DNA of 64,000 nt. It comes from CALWOS01 sp963595735 (GTDB taxonomy: Bacteria; Bacillota; Clostridia; Oscillospirales; Oscillospiraceae). This document shows positions 7,206-15,745 of this stretch, one piece after another. The stretch covers positions 12,416 to 76,415 of the forward strand of contig CAVBJJ010000008.1 in NCBI GenBank assembly GCA_963595735.1, read 5' to 3'. Under the pieces are notes generated by a model, which made no database searches, was not told the DNA's origin, and saw only the letters and a list, made by a program, of their open reading frames with translations. Both the position numbers and the translations under genes were made by a program. Within the stretch, counting starts at the first letter, position 1. Every line of letters begins with the position of its first letter.

Positions 7206-9443
7206 TTAGCCTCTGTAATCGTTGATCAGGCAGCCGGACAGCAGGATGCGGCGCTCCGCATCGGTCAGTCCGCCCAGACGCAGGCTGATTTTTTTCGGGG
7301 TCTCGCCCAGGACATAGCCGGTGATCTCGTCCGCGCCGGACTCCACCGCCTTACGGATGCCGGGCAGGTAGATCAGGTCGTCCAGACCAAAGACCGGCTC
7401 GGCCTCCATGGTAAAGGGCAGCATACCCCAGTTGATGAGGTTGGAGCGATAGCGCTTGGTGGCGTATTCCTTGCAGATGTTGGCGCTGCCGCCCAGCACA
7501 CGCTGGCAGGAAGCGGCCTGCTCGCGGGCGGAACCGTCGCCGGGCTTCACGGCATAGACCACACTGCCCACGCCCAGCTGGTGGATGTCCACATCCGCAA
7601 ACTCCGGCAGTGTGGTGCGCAACAGTCCCAGCGCGCGGCTGACGGTGGCGTCCGCCTGTCCCGCCTGACGGGCGGCTTCTGAGGCGGCGATGGCCTTGGC
7701 TCTGCCCACATAGGCCGGGTCCTTGCGGCTGAGGGTGAACTCTGCCAGACGCATGGGGTTGGAGCGATAGGAACTGGTCTCGCCGGAGGGGATCAGCTCG
7801 TCTGTGGTGGTCACCGGGTCGGTGATAAAGCTGGCCACCTGCAGCAGCAGGTTCTCCGGCAGGGCGGGGATCTCCGGCCAGTCCACAATGTTGGGACCGT
7901 AAGCCAGAGGCGTTTCCGGCTTGGGGTCGCCCCAGCCCTGATACAGACGGCTGTTGTAGGCGCTGTTGTCATAGACATAGGCCGGGGTGCTGTCGTCATA
8001 GTCGAAGGCCGTTGCCGGCGTGAGCACGCCGCCCATTCTGGCGGTGGCGGCGATGCTGCGGGCATCCATCAGCGCGACCGCCGCGCTCTGACCGTCGCCG
8101 GGACGGCTGCCCTCCCGGTTGGGGAAGTTGCGGGTGGTGTGGCGAATGCTCAGGCCGCCGTTAAAGGGCACATCGCCCGCGCCGAAGCAGGGGCCGCAGA
8201 AGCTGCTGCGCACAGTGGCGCCGCTGCGGGTCAGGCTGGTGATCACGCCCATATCCAGCAGGCGCAGGTTCACCGGCTGGCTGGCGGGATAGACCGACAG
8301 AGCAAAGTCGCCGCAGCCGATGGGCGCGCCGGACAGGATGCGCTCGGCCTGCACCAGATTTTCGTAGCCGCCGCCGGCGCAGCCGGCGATCACGCCCTGA
8401 TCCACATGGATCTTGCCGTCCTTGACCTTGCCGCACAGATCCAGCTGCAAGCCCAGCTTTTCCTTTGCGTTTTTCTCCACCGTGCGGAGGATATCCCCCG
8501 GCTCGGCACACAGCTGCTCCAGAGAATAGACATTGCTGGGGTGGAAGGGCAGGGCGATCATGGGACGCACCTTGCTCAGGTCGATCTCCACCATGCTGTC
8601 ATAGTAAGCCCACTCGGCAGGGGCCATGGGCTTGTAGTCGCCCTCCCGGCCATGAATGGCCAGCCACTGGCGGGTGGCCTCGTCCGTCTGCCAGATGGAG
8701 CTCAGGCAGGTGGTCTCCGTAGTCATAACATCCACGCCGATGCGGAAATCCATGCTCAGCTCCGCCACGCCGGGGCCGACAAACTCCAGCACCTTGTTCT
8801 TCACAAAGCCGTTTGCAAACACCGCGCCGATCAGCGCCAGCGCCACATCCTGGGGGCCAACGCCGTGTACCGGCTTGCCGGTGAGGTAGACACATACCAC
8901 CTCGGGGCGCTTGACATCATAGGTCTTGCACAGCAGCTGCTTGACCAGCTCGCCGCCGCCCTCGCCGATGGCCATGGTGCCCAGAGCGCCATAGCGGGTG
9001 TGGCTGTCGGTGCCCAGGATCATCTTGCCGCAGCCGGCATACAGCTCGCGCATGACCTGGTGGATGACCGCCACATGGGGCGGCACGAACACGCCGCCGT
9101 ATTTCTTCGCGGCGGACAAACCAAAGCGGTGGTCGTCCTCGTTGATGGTGCCGCCGACCGCGCACAGGCTGTTATGACAGTTGGTGAGTACATAGGGAAC
9201 GGGGAAGCGCTCCAGGCCGCTGGCCTTTGCGGTCTGGATGACGCTGACATATGTGATATCGTGGCTGGTCAGAGCGTCAAAGCGCAGCCGCAGGATGCCG
9301 TCCTGGGTCTGGCTCTGGTCATGGGCAGCCAGAATGCCGGCCGCCATGGTTCCTGCCGCTGCCAGCGCGGGCGCCGGTGCGCCCGTGTCGGAAACCGGCT
9401 TGCCCTGGTGCAGATACACGCCCTTGTCCGTGAGTTTTACCAT
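7206..9443 (-). CDS. Aconitase-family hydratase (probable aconitate hydratase)
   Basis: A 745-residue enzyme of the aconitase superfamily, expected to interconvert citrate and isocitrate using a 4Fe-4S cluster. Cluster ligands are visible as the CxxC of RSSFCGPCFGAGD and a separate Cys in VIAGCAGGGYENL. LGTDSHTRYGALGTMAIGEG matches the substrate-binding region, and the swivelling domain 4 occupies about 600-745. The ATG at 9443 follows AAGGAGG. It lies in the same orientation as isocitrate dehydrogenase and Re-citrate synthase, which supports the aconitate assignment over isopropylmalate isomerase. A 289-bp mobile repeat separates it from the dehydrogenase gene. Confidence 0.85.
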   Translation of the reverse strand: MVKLTDKGVYLHQGKPVSDTGAPAPALAAAGTMAAGILAAHDQSQTQDGILRLRFDALTSHDITYVSVIQTAKASGLERFPVPYVLTNCHNSLCAVGGTINEDDHRFGLSAAKKYGGVFVPPHVAVIHQVMRELYAGCGKMILGTDSHTRYGALGTMAIGEGGGELVKQLLCKTYDVKRPEVVCVYLTGKPVHGVGPQDVALALIGAVFANGFVKNKVLEFVGPGVAELSMDFRIGVDVMTTETTCLSSIWQTDEATRQWLAIHGREGDYKPMAPAEWAYYDSMVEIDLSKVRPMIALPFHPSNVYSLEQLCAEPGDILRTVEKNAKEKLGLQLDLCGKVKDGKIHVDQGVIAGCAGGGYENLVQAERILSGAPIGCGDFALSVYPASQPVNLRLLDMGVITSLTRSGATVRSSFCGPCFGAGDVPFNGGLSIRHTTRNFPNREGSRPGDGQSAAVALMDARSIAATARMGGVLTPATAFDYDDSTPAYVYDNSAYNSRLYQGWGDPKPETPLAYGPNIVDWPEIPALPENLLLQVASFITDPVTTTDELIPSGETSSYRSNPMRLAEFTLSRKDPAYVGRAKAIAASEAARQAGQADATVSRALGLLRTTLPEFADVDIHQLGVGSVVYAVKPGDGSAREQAASCQRVLGGSANICKEYATKRYRSNLINWGMLPFTMEAEPVFGLDDLIYLPGIRKAVESGADEITGYVLGETPKKISLRLGGLTDAERRILLSGCLINDYRG

Positions 9444-9481
9444 TTGTGTGACCTCCTTGCGCCGCCGGACGGCGCAGAAAT

Positions 9482-9798
9482 AATATTATAAGATGAGACT
9501 GTCAAAAAACAGGCAGCCAGTAGAAATCTCCGCAGCAGCGTGGGAGTTTGATGAGGTCAAGACCCGCCTCAATCAGATAAACCGCCGAGGAAAGCCCTGC
9601 TTGGCTCTCCCTTTGGGAGAGCTGTCGCCGCAGGCGACTGAGAGGGCTCGGCAGATAATCAAGCCCCACGGGGTTCCTATGGTCTGGTCATTGTTTGCCC
9701 TCTCCGTCTTCGCTGCGCTCAGCCACCTCTCCCAAGGGGAGAGGCAAGACTGTCAAAAAAATCTTGGACTTTTTTGACAAGCTGAATATTATAAGATG
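9482..9798. mobile_element. Non-autonomous repeat element, copy A, with 14-bp target-site duplication
   Basis: The 289-bp element (9496-9784) starts AGACTGTCAAAAAA and ends TTTTTTGACAAGCTG, so its ends are imperfect inverted repeats. It is bracketed by the identical 14-mer AATATTATAAGATG at 9482-9495 and 9785-9798, the hallmark of insertion by transposition. The left third matches copies B-D. The centre differs and carries a second palindromic module of about 150 bp, with CTCTCCC and GGGAGAG arms. There is no transposase frame. It fills almost the whole 400-base gap between the isocitrate dehydrogenase and hydratase genes. Confidence 0.85.
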
Positions 9799-9843
9799 CA
9801 TTCCGCCTTGCCCGGCAAGAAAAGCCGCAGCTCTCTCCGCCGC

Positions 9844-11013
9844 TTACAGCTTGGCGATGGTCTCCATAACATAGTCGCCGAAGTCCCGGCAGCTGGCGTC
9901 CTGCTTTTTGCCGGTGACGACCACCTTTTTCTCCTCCACCGCGCAGATATCCAGCGCCCGCTCCAGCTTCCGCGCCTGCTCCATGCGGCCGATGTGCTCC
10001 AGCAGCATCACCGCCGCGCGGAGGATCGCCGTGGGGTTGGCGTGGTCGGCCAGCCCGGCCGCCACCAGATCGGGGGCGGAGCCGTGAATGGCCTCGAACA
10101 TGGCATAGCGCTTGCCGATATTGGCGCTGCCGGCGGTGCCGACGCCGCCCTGGATCTCCGCGGCTTCGTCGGTGATGATGTCGCCATACAGGTTGGGCAG
10201 CACCACCACCTGGAAATCCTTTGCCACATCGCTGATGAGCTTGGCGGTCATGATGTCGATATAATAATCGTCCAGGGTGATCTCGGGGTATTCCTTGGCG
10301 ATCTCCTGGCAGGTCTTGAGGAACTTGCCGTCCGTGCGCTTGATGATGTTGGCCTTGGTCACGCAGGTCACCCGGGTCTTTCCGGTCTTGCGGGCATAAT
10401 CAAAGGCCATGCGGGCGATCCGCTCGCTGCCCTGGGAGGTGGTCACGGTAAAGTCGATGGCCAGATCCTCGGACACATCCACGCCCTGGCTGCCCACGGC
10501 GTAGCCGCCCTCGGTATTTTCCCGGTAAAAGGTCCAGTCAATGCCCTTTTCCGGAATCTTCACCGGGCGCACATTGGCAAACAGATCCAGCCCCTTGCGC
10601 ATAGCCACATTGGCCGACTCCACATTCTTGCGGCCATCGCCTGCGCGGGGCGTGGTGGTGGGTCCCTTGAGGATCACATGGCAGGCCTTCAGCTGCTCCA
10701 TAACCTCGTCGGGAATGGCCTGGCCGTGGGCGAGACGGTTTTCCAGCGTCAGCCCCTCGATCAGCTTCATCTCCACCTTGCCGGCGGACAGCTCATCCGC
10801 CAGCAGGAACTCCAGCACGCGCTTGGCCTCCTTGGCGATTACCGGGCCGATGCCGTCGCCGCCGCAGAAGCCGATCACAACCTTGTCCAGCTTGGCATAG
10901 TCGATAAAATCGCCCTGGGCCTTCATGCCCTCCACGCGGGCAAGCTGCTTTTCCATCAGGCCGCGAAAATGCGCGCAGGCCTCATCCAGCCGGGCAGTAT
11001 AATCTTGGTTCAT
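9844..11013 (-). CDS. icd: Isocitrate/isopropylmalate-type dehydrogenase, probable isocitrate dehydrogenase
   Basis: A 389-residue member of the beta-decarboxylating dehydrogenase family. By context it oxidises isocitrate to 2-oxoglutarate. Signatures in order are GGDGIGPVIAKEA, the substrate loop TTTPRAGDGRKNVESANVA, YRENTEGGY, the Lys in VTKANIIKRTDG, and the metal/cofactor segment NLYGDIITDEAAEIQGGVGT. The ATG overlaps the GntR stop (ATGA), so translation is coupled. Leucine pathway use is less likely because no leuCD-like pair is present and the neighbours form a citrate branch. NAD versus NADP preference cannot be read with confidence. Confidence 0.85.
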   Translation of the reverse strand: MNQDYTARLDEACAHFRGLMEKQLARVEGMKAQGDFIDYAKLDKVVIGFCGGDGIGPVIAKEAKRVLEFLLADELSAGKVEMKLIEGLTLENRLAHGQAIPDEVMEQLKACHVILKGPTTTPRAGDGRKNVESANVAMRKGLDLFANVRPVKIPEKGIDWTFYRENTEGGYAVGSQGVDVSEDLAIDFTVTTSQGSERIARMAFDYARKTGKTRVTCVTKANIIKRTDGKFLKTCQEIAKEYPEITLDDYYIDIMTAKLISDVAKDFQVVVLPNLYGDIITDEAAEIQGGVGTAGSANIGKRYAMFEAIHGSAPDLVAAGLADHANPTAILRAAVMLLEHIGRMEQARKLERALDICAVEEKKVVVTGKKQDASCRDFGDYVMETIAKL

Positions 11014-11672
11014 TTTGAATTCTCCTCTTTGATGGTTTGGAACAGATATTCCTTTGCGTTGCGAATATGCTCCTGGGTATAAAACGCGGCCTTTTCCGGG
11101 TCACGGTTTTCCAGGGCTTCCAAAATCAGCCGGTGTTCCCGAATGGCGGTCACGGCCCGCTCCTCGGTGTTAAAGCTCCGGCGGCGATACAGGGTGATCT
11201 GGTGGTGCAGGTCGGTGAGCATATGCTGCAAGGGGCGGCTGCCGCAGCACTCATAAATGGCCTGGTGGAAGCGGGAGTCCAGATCGTTGATCCGCCCGGG
11301 GGCGTTTTTCTGGAAATAAAACTCCTGCAAATCCACCATCTCCCGGAGGTTGGCCAGTTCCGCATCCGTTGCGCGCTCTGCCGCCCAGCGGGAGGCCAGG
11401 CTTTCCGTGGCCTCCCGAATGGTATAGATATCCCAGAGATCGTCGGCAGTAATGCTCTGCACCAGCGCGCCGCGATTGGGGATCAGTTCGCACAGTCCCT
11501 TTTGCTCCAGCATACGCAGCGCTTCCCGGACAGGCGTGCGGCTGACGCCGAACTGCTGACACAGCTTCAGCTCTGTCAGGCTCTCGCCCGCCTTGCGGCG
11601 GCCGGCGAGGATATCGTCGGACAGCGCGTTGAACACCTGCTCACTCAGGGAATAGCGGCTTTTGTTTTCCAT
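11010..11672 (-). CDS. GntR family transcriptional regulator, FCD (FadR/VanR) type
   Basis: A 220-residue regulator. Residues about 8-70 form the GntR winged helix (LCQQFGVSRTPVREALRMLE), and about 80-210 the all-helical FCD ligand domain with metal-binding His residues (RFHQAIYECC, REHRLI). It lies between the citrate synthase and isocitrate dehydrogenase genes, 22 bases after the first and overlapping the second by 4. It is therefore part of the operon and probably controls it in response to a carboxylate such as citrate. Confidence 0.9.
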   Translation of the reverse strand: MENKSRYSLSEQVFNALSDDILAGRRKAGESLTELKLCQQFGVSRTPVREALRMLEQKGLCELIPNRGALVQSITADDLWDIYTIREATESLASRWAAERATDAELANLREMVDLQEFYFQKNAPGRINDLDSRFHQAIYECCGSRPLQHMLTDLHHQITLYRRRSFNTEERAVTAIREHRLILEALENRDPEKAAFYTQEHIRNAKEYLFQTIKEENSK

Positions 11673-11694
11673 AATACCATTTCCTCTCCGCTGC

Positions 11695-13068
11695 TTACTG
11701 CTGGAAGCGGCCGGGCGCCAGCTGTGCCAGCAGCTTCTCCATTTCGCCGTCCGAGATCACCGTCTGACGGCCGGCGGCGTACTGGGCGTCCACCCACTGC
11801 TTGATCTCCTGCACCAGAGGATCGCTCTTTTCCACGCACTCCTCATCCGGCAGATTAAAGCGGCCGTTGATCCAGTAGGCGATGCCCGCCAGGCCGGAGG
11901 TGTTGCTGATGGCCACCAGAGCGGGGCGGTTGAGGATCCGACGGGTATCGAAGATATTATAGATCTCCTCGTCCTTTTGCAGACCGTCGGCGTGGATGCC
12001 GGCGCGGGTCACATTGAAGTTGCGTCCCACGAAGGGGGTCATGCTGGGGATGTCGTATCCCAGCTCCTTTTCGTAGTACCGGGCGATCTCCGTAATGACC
12101 GTGGGATCCATGCCGTCAAAGCCGCCGCGCAGGGAGGCATATTCAAAGACCATGGCCTCCAGCGGGATGTTGCCGGTGCGCTCGCCAATGCCCAGCAAAG
12201 AGCAGTTGACCGCGCTGCAGCCATACAGCCAGGCGGCAACGGCGTTGGACACCGCCATATAGAAATCATTGTGACCATGCCACTCCAGCAGCTGGGAGGG
12301 AACCCCGGAATAGTGCTGGAGACCGTAGACGATGCCGGGCACGCTGCGGGGCAGGGCAACGCCGGTATAGGGCACGCCATAGCCCATGGTGTCGCAAATG
12401 CGCATCTTGATGGGAATGCCGGACTGCTGGCTAAGCCGCTGCAGCTCGTTGACAAAGGGCACCACGAAGCCGTATAGGTCGGCGCGGGTCACATCCTCCA
12501 GATGGCAGCGGGGGCGAATGCCCATTTCCAGCGCCTCGGAGACCACGCCCAGATAATCGTCCATGGCCTGCTGTCTGGTTTTACCCAGCTTTTTGAAAAT
12601 GTGGTAGTCCGAGCAGCTGACCAGAATGCCGGTCTCCCGGATGCCGATGTCCTTGACCAGACGGAAATCCTTTGCGCTGGCGCGGATCCAGGTGGTCGGC
12701 TCGGGATAGCGCAGCCCCAGCTCCATGCAGCGGGCCAGCGCCTGGCGATCCTTTTCGCTGTAGACGAAAAACTCCGTCTGCCGGATCAGACCCCGGGGGC
12801 CGCCCAGGCGGGAGAGCATTTTGTACAGATCCACGATCTGCTGCACGGTATAAGGCTCCCGGCTCTGCTGGCCGTCCCGGAAGGTCGTGTCGGTGATCCA
12901 GATGTTCTCCGGCATACCAATGGGTACGCGGCGGTGGTTAAAGGGGATCTTGGGCACTTCGGTATAGGGAAAGATTTCACGGAATAGAACCGGATCGGTC
13001 ACATCCTGCAGTTGGTACTGATACGGATCCTGCTCCAGCAGGTGACTGTTGGCATTGGGTGAGATCAT
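11695..13068 (-). CDS. Re-citrate synthase-like enzyme (HMGL/isopropylmalate synthase superfamily)
   Basis: A 457-residue TIM-barrel acyl-CoA condensing enzyme. WITDTTFRDGQQS opens the barrel, WHGHNDFYMAVSNA supplies the HxH metal ligands, and LLGIGERTGNIPLEAM closes the active site. The length, the ~50-residue N-terminal extension ending in FPYTEVPKIPFNHRRVP, and the pairing with aconitase and isocitrate dehydrogenase match the Re-citrate synthase of strict anaerobes such as Clostridium kluyveri. It makes citrate from acetyl-CoA and oxaloacetate for glutamate synthesis. Automatic annotation often calls it isopropylmalate or homocitrate synthase, which remain alternatives. The ATG at 13068 follows AAGGAGG. 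Confidence 0.8.
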   Translation of the reverse strand: MISPNANSHLLEQDPYQYQLQDVTDPVLFREIFPYTEVPKIPFNHRRVPIGMPENIWITDTTFRDGQQSREPYTVQQIVDLYKMLSRLGGPRGLIRQTEFFVYSEKDRQALARCMELGLRYPEPTTWIRASAKDFRLVKDIGIRETGILVSCSDYHIFKKLGKTRQQAMDDYLGVVSEALEMGIRPRCHLEDVTRADLYGFVVPFVNELQRLSQQSGIPIKMRICDTMGYGVPYTGVALPRSVPGIVYGLQHYSGVPSQLLEWHGHNDFYMAVSNAVAAWLYGCSAVNCSLLGIGERTGNIPLEAMVFEYASLRGGFDGMDPTVITEIARYYEKELGYDIPSMTPFVGRNFNVTRAGIHADGLQKDEEIYNIFDTRRILNRPALVAISNTSGLAGIAYWINGRFNLPDEECVEKSDPLVQEIKQWVDAQYAAGRQTVISDGEMEKLLAQLAPGRFQQ

Positions 13069-13132
13069 AAGCGCTTGCGCCTCCTTATTTATGAATTTTC
13101 AAACAGACACGGGGAATATACAGCCGATACAG

Positions 13133-13220
13133 TGTATACCGTGATATGCCTGTGTGATTGTTTTTGTGTATACATATAAATATGTCTGTATATTATATCC
13201 CGTTTCTTCCTGTTTCGCAA
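13133..13220 (-). promoter_or_regulatory. Promoter of the citrate-branch operon with TGTATACA operator sites
   Basis: Minus-strand TTGCGA (13220-13215) and TATAAT (13197-13192) with a 17-base spacer form a sigma-A promoter. Just downstream lies the perfect palindrome TGTATACA (13167-13174), and a second TGTATAC lies at 13133-13139. Palindromes of this kind are typical for FCD-type GntR regulators, so the operon's own GntR probably acts here as a repressor. Confidence 0.6.
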
Positions 13221-13263
13221 GTGAAAGTTTTTGACTTTTTGCATTTCCCCGTTCTCCTCCAAA

Positions 13264-13310
13264 TTCGACAAAAATTTTTCTTGACAGCGTCTGCTATTTG
13301 GTGGTAAAGT
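13264..13310 (+). promoter_or_regulatory. Promoter of the T-box/aminotransferase unit with an adjacent 0A box
   Basis: TTGACA (13281-13286) and TAAAGT (13305-13310) are 18 bases apart. Nine bases upstream of the -35 lies TTCGACAA (13264-13271), the exact complement of the 0A box TTGTCGAA. Confidence 0.7.
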
Positions 13311-13316
13311 GAAAAT

Positions 13317-13600
13317 ACACATCCAAAAAGTGATGATGGGAAAATAAGCCGTCCCGGGAAGCCAAGAGAGATGCCGGCCGCTGTAAGGCATCGTGACCAG
13401 ACGGTGAAAGCCATCCCGGAGCTGTGGCGTGAACCGACCCCTGCGGGTCTCAGTAGCTGTCATCGGCCGCCCGCCGTTACCGGGCAGCGACCTGCGCCTT
13501 GGGCAAGGGTCGGAAGAGTGCGGGCAGTCTTGCCCGAACCCGGGTGGTAACACGGACAAAGTTCGCCCCGGACAGTGATCCCACTGTCCGGGGCTTTTTC
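13317..13600 (+). promoter_or_regulatory. T-box riboswitch leader
   Basis: A leader of about 285 nt with the usual T-box order: a long Stem I (about 13330-13455) with an AGAGAGA bulge segment and distal hairpin, the T-box sequence GGGTGGTAACACGG (13542-13555) in an antiterminator closed by CGAAC/GTTCG (13535-13539 with 13561-13565), and a competing terminator (13565-13594, then a T run). The UGGN bulge reads TGGT, which would pair with a tRNA whose discriminator base is A. My fold puts GTGAACCGA on the 3' side of the specifier loop. The codon could be ACC, CCG or AAC depending on register, so I do not assign the amino acid. Confidence 0.85.
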
Positions 13601-13648
13601 TATATCTTCCGATCGGGAAGCAGACAAAACAAAGGAGGGAAATGCATA

Positions 13649-14866
13649 ATGAAAGAAATCACCAAATCCAGAAAACTGGATCATGTTGCATATGATGTAC
13701 GAGGCCCGGTGGTGGACGCCGCCGCAGCCATGGAAGCCCAGGGCGAGAAGATCCTCAAGCTGAACATCGGCAATCCCGCCCCCTTCGGTTTCACCGCGCC
13801 GCCGGAGCTGGTCGCCGTCATGGAGGAGGAGCTGGCGCGCTCTCAGGGCTATTCCGAATCCCGGGGACTGCTGGCCGCCCGGGAAGCCATCGTGGCCTAT
13901 CACGAAAGCAAGGGCATCCAGAACATCTCTCCTGGAGATGTATACACCGGCAACGGCGTCAGCGAGCTGATCAACCTCTGCATGCAGGCGCTGCTGGACT
14001 TCGGGGACGAAATTCTCATCCCCAGCCCGGACTATCCCCTCTGGACGGCCACTGCCACCCTGGCCGGCGGCACCGTTGTCCACTACCGCTGCGACGAATC
14101 CAACGACTGGCAGCCGGATCTGGAGGACATCCGCAGCAAGATCACCCCCCGTACCCGCGCCATTGTCATCATCAACCCCAACAACCCCACCGGCGCGCTG
14201 TACAGCCGGGAGCTGCTGCTGGAGGTGGCGCAGATCGCCCGGGAAAACGATCTGATCCTCTTTGCCGACGAGATCTATGACCGGCTGGTCATGGACGGCG
14301 CAGAGCATGTCTCCCTTGCCAGTCTCTGCCCCGATGTGTTCTGCGTGACCTTCAACGGGCTGAGCAAGAGCCACATGATCGCCGGATACCGCGCCGGCTG
14401 GATGGTGCTTTCCGGCGACCGCAAGCGCGCCGCCCAGTACATCGAGGGCATTAACATGCTGTCCAATATGCGCCTGTGCGCCAATGTTCCCGCCCAGCAC
14501 ACCATCCCCGCCGCCATGCAGTGTCTGGACGCGGTAAAGCCCCTTCTGCAGCCCGGCGGGCGGGTGTATGAGCAGCGCAACACCATCTGCAACGCCATCA
14601 ACGCCATCCCCGGTATGTCCGTCGTCATGCCCAAGGCCGCGTTTTACTGCTTCCCCAAAATCGACATCCAGCGCTTCGGCATCACCAACGACGAGCAGTT
14701 CGTGCTGGACTTCCTGAAAAAAGAAAAGGTGCTGCTGATCGCAGGCTGCGGCTTCCACTGGCCGGAGCCGGATCACTTCCGCATCGTCTATCTGCCGGAT
14801 GTACAGGTGCTGTCCGAAAGCGCGGAAAAGCTGCGCAAATTCCTGGAAACCTATCACCAGAACTGA
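13649..14866 (+). CDS. PLP-dependent aminotransferase, AlaA/AlaT-like (fold type I)
   Basis: A 405-residue class I/II aminotransferase, probably pyruvate/glutamate:alanine or a related broad-specificity enzyme. NPNNPTG binds PLP, the catalytic Lys is in NGLSKSHMIAGYRAGWM near residue 240, and the C-terminal RIVYLPD contains the carboxylate-binding Arg. The ATG at 13649 is preceded by AAAGGAGGG. It is the only gene after the T-box leader, so it is induced when a particular tRNA is uncharged; this ties it to amino-acid supply. It is divergent from the operon making 2-oxoglutarate, the amino acceptor. Confidence 0.88.
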   Translation: MKEITKSRKLDHVAYDVRGPVVDAAAAMEAQGEKILKLNIGNPAPFGFTAPPELVAVMEEELARSQGYSESRGLLAAREAIVAYHESKGIQNISPGDVYTGNGVSELINLCMQALLDFGDEILIPSPDYPLWTATATLAGGTVVHYRCDESNDWQPDLEDIRSKITPRTRAIVIINPNNPTGALYSRELLLEVAQIARENDLILFADEIYDRLVMDGAEHVSLASLCPDVFCVTFNGLSKSHMIAGYRAGWMVLSGDRKRAAQYIEGINMLSNMRLCANVPAQHTIPAAMQCLDAVKPLLQPGGRVYEQRNTICNAINAIPGMSVVMPKAAFYCFPKIDIQRFGITNDEQFVLDFLKKEKVLLIAGCGFHWPEPDHFRIVYLPDVQVLSESAEKLRKFLETYHQN

Positions 14867-14884
14867 GAATTTCACAGATTATTC

Positions 14885-14916
14885 ACCCCCTCCGCCTCCG
14901 GAGGGGGTATACTTTT
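14885..14916 (+). terminator. Terminator of the aminotransferase gene
   Basis: ACCCCCTCC (14885-14893) pairs with GGAGGGGGT (14900-14908) and is followed by ATACTTTT, 18 bases after the stop codon. Confidence 0.75.
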
Positions 14917-14927
14917 GTGTGGAACCC

Positions 14928-14956
14928 TTGCGCCGGAACCCGGAAACGGGTATACT
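14928..14956 (+). promoter_or_regulatory. Sigma-A promoter of the two-component operon
   Basis: TTGCGC (14928-14933) and TATACT (14951-14956) with a 17-base spacer lie about 95 bases upstream of the response regulator gene. Confidence 0.65.
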
Positions 14957-15052
14957 ATTATATAAATCACGCGGAATTACCCCGTCACTATACTATATAA
15001 ATATGTACATACCGCGCGCCAATGGCGCGCCGGTACAGGAAAGGAGCCCTCT

Positions 15053-15745
15053 ATGTCTAAAAAAGCGCTTGTTGTAGAGGACGATGTCAACATTGCCGAG
15101 CTGCTGCGGCTGTATCTGGAAAAGGATGGCTTTGATGTCACCACCGCCGTGGACGGCGGGCAGGGGCTGGCACTGGCCGAGAGCATCTCTCCGGACATCG
15201 TACTGCTGGATATCATGCTGCCGGTCATGGACGGCTGGCAGGTCTGCGCCGCCCTGCGCAAAAGCTCCAAGGTGCCCATTATCATGCTCACCGCCAAGGG
15301 CGAGACCTTTGACAAGATCAACGGTCTGGAGCTGGGCGCGGACGACTATGTGACAAAACCCTTTGATGTAAAGGAGCTGTTGGCGCGGATCCACGCGGTC
15401 ATGCGCCGCACGGACGGCGGCGAGAGCGCCCCCAGCGCCAAGCGGCTGGAGTTCCCCGGACTGGTGGTGGATCTGGACGCCTACGAGCTGCTGGTCAACG
15501 GCAAAAAGGTGGACACCCCACCCAAGGAGCTGGAGCTGCTGTATCATCTTGCCGCCTCCCCCAACCGGGTCTACACCCGTAACCAGCTGCTGGACGAGGT
15601 CTGGGGCTTTGACTACTTCGGCGACAGCCGCACGGTAGATGTGCACATCAAGCGCCTGCGGGAAAAGCTGGAGGGCACCTCGGACAAGTGGTCCCTGAAG
15701 ACCGTCTGGGGCGTGGGCTATAAGTTTGAAGTGGCGGACGCCTGA
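15053..15745 (+). CDS. OmpR/PhoB-family response regulator
   Basis: A 230-residue DNA-binding response regulator. The receiver (1-120) has the acidic pair in VVEDDVN, the phosphoacceptor Asp in VLLDIMLPVMDG, Thr in IMLTAKG and Lys in YVTKPFD. The C-terminal winged helix (about 130-228) ends in the typical SRTVDVHIKRLREKL and TVWGVGYKF. It shares one base with the start of the cognate kinase (TGATG), so the pair is co-translated. Targets are unknown; the htrA-like gene downstream is a candidate. Confidence 0.93.
   Translation: MSKKALVVEDDVNIAELLRLYLEKDGFDVTTAVDGGQGLALAESISPDIVLLDIMLPVMDGWQVCAALRKSSKVPIIMLTAKGETFDKINGLELGADDYVTKPFDVKELLARIHAVMRRTDGGESAPSAKRLEFPGLVVDLDAYELLVNGKKVDTPPKELELLYHLAASPNRVYTRNQLLDEVWGFDYFGDSRTVDVHIKRLREKLEGTSDKWSLKTVWGVGYKFEVADA

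Noticed and set aside
9600..9770. CRISPR-like or direct-repeat array in the copy A repeat
   Set aside because: There are only palindromic arms and one internal module, with no regularly spaced repeats and spacers and no cas genes in the window.
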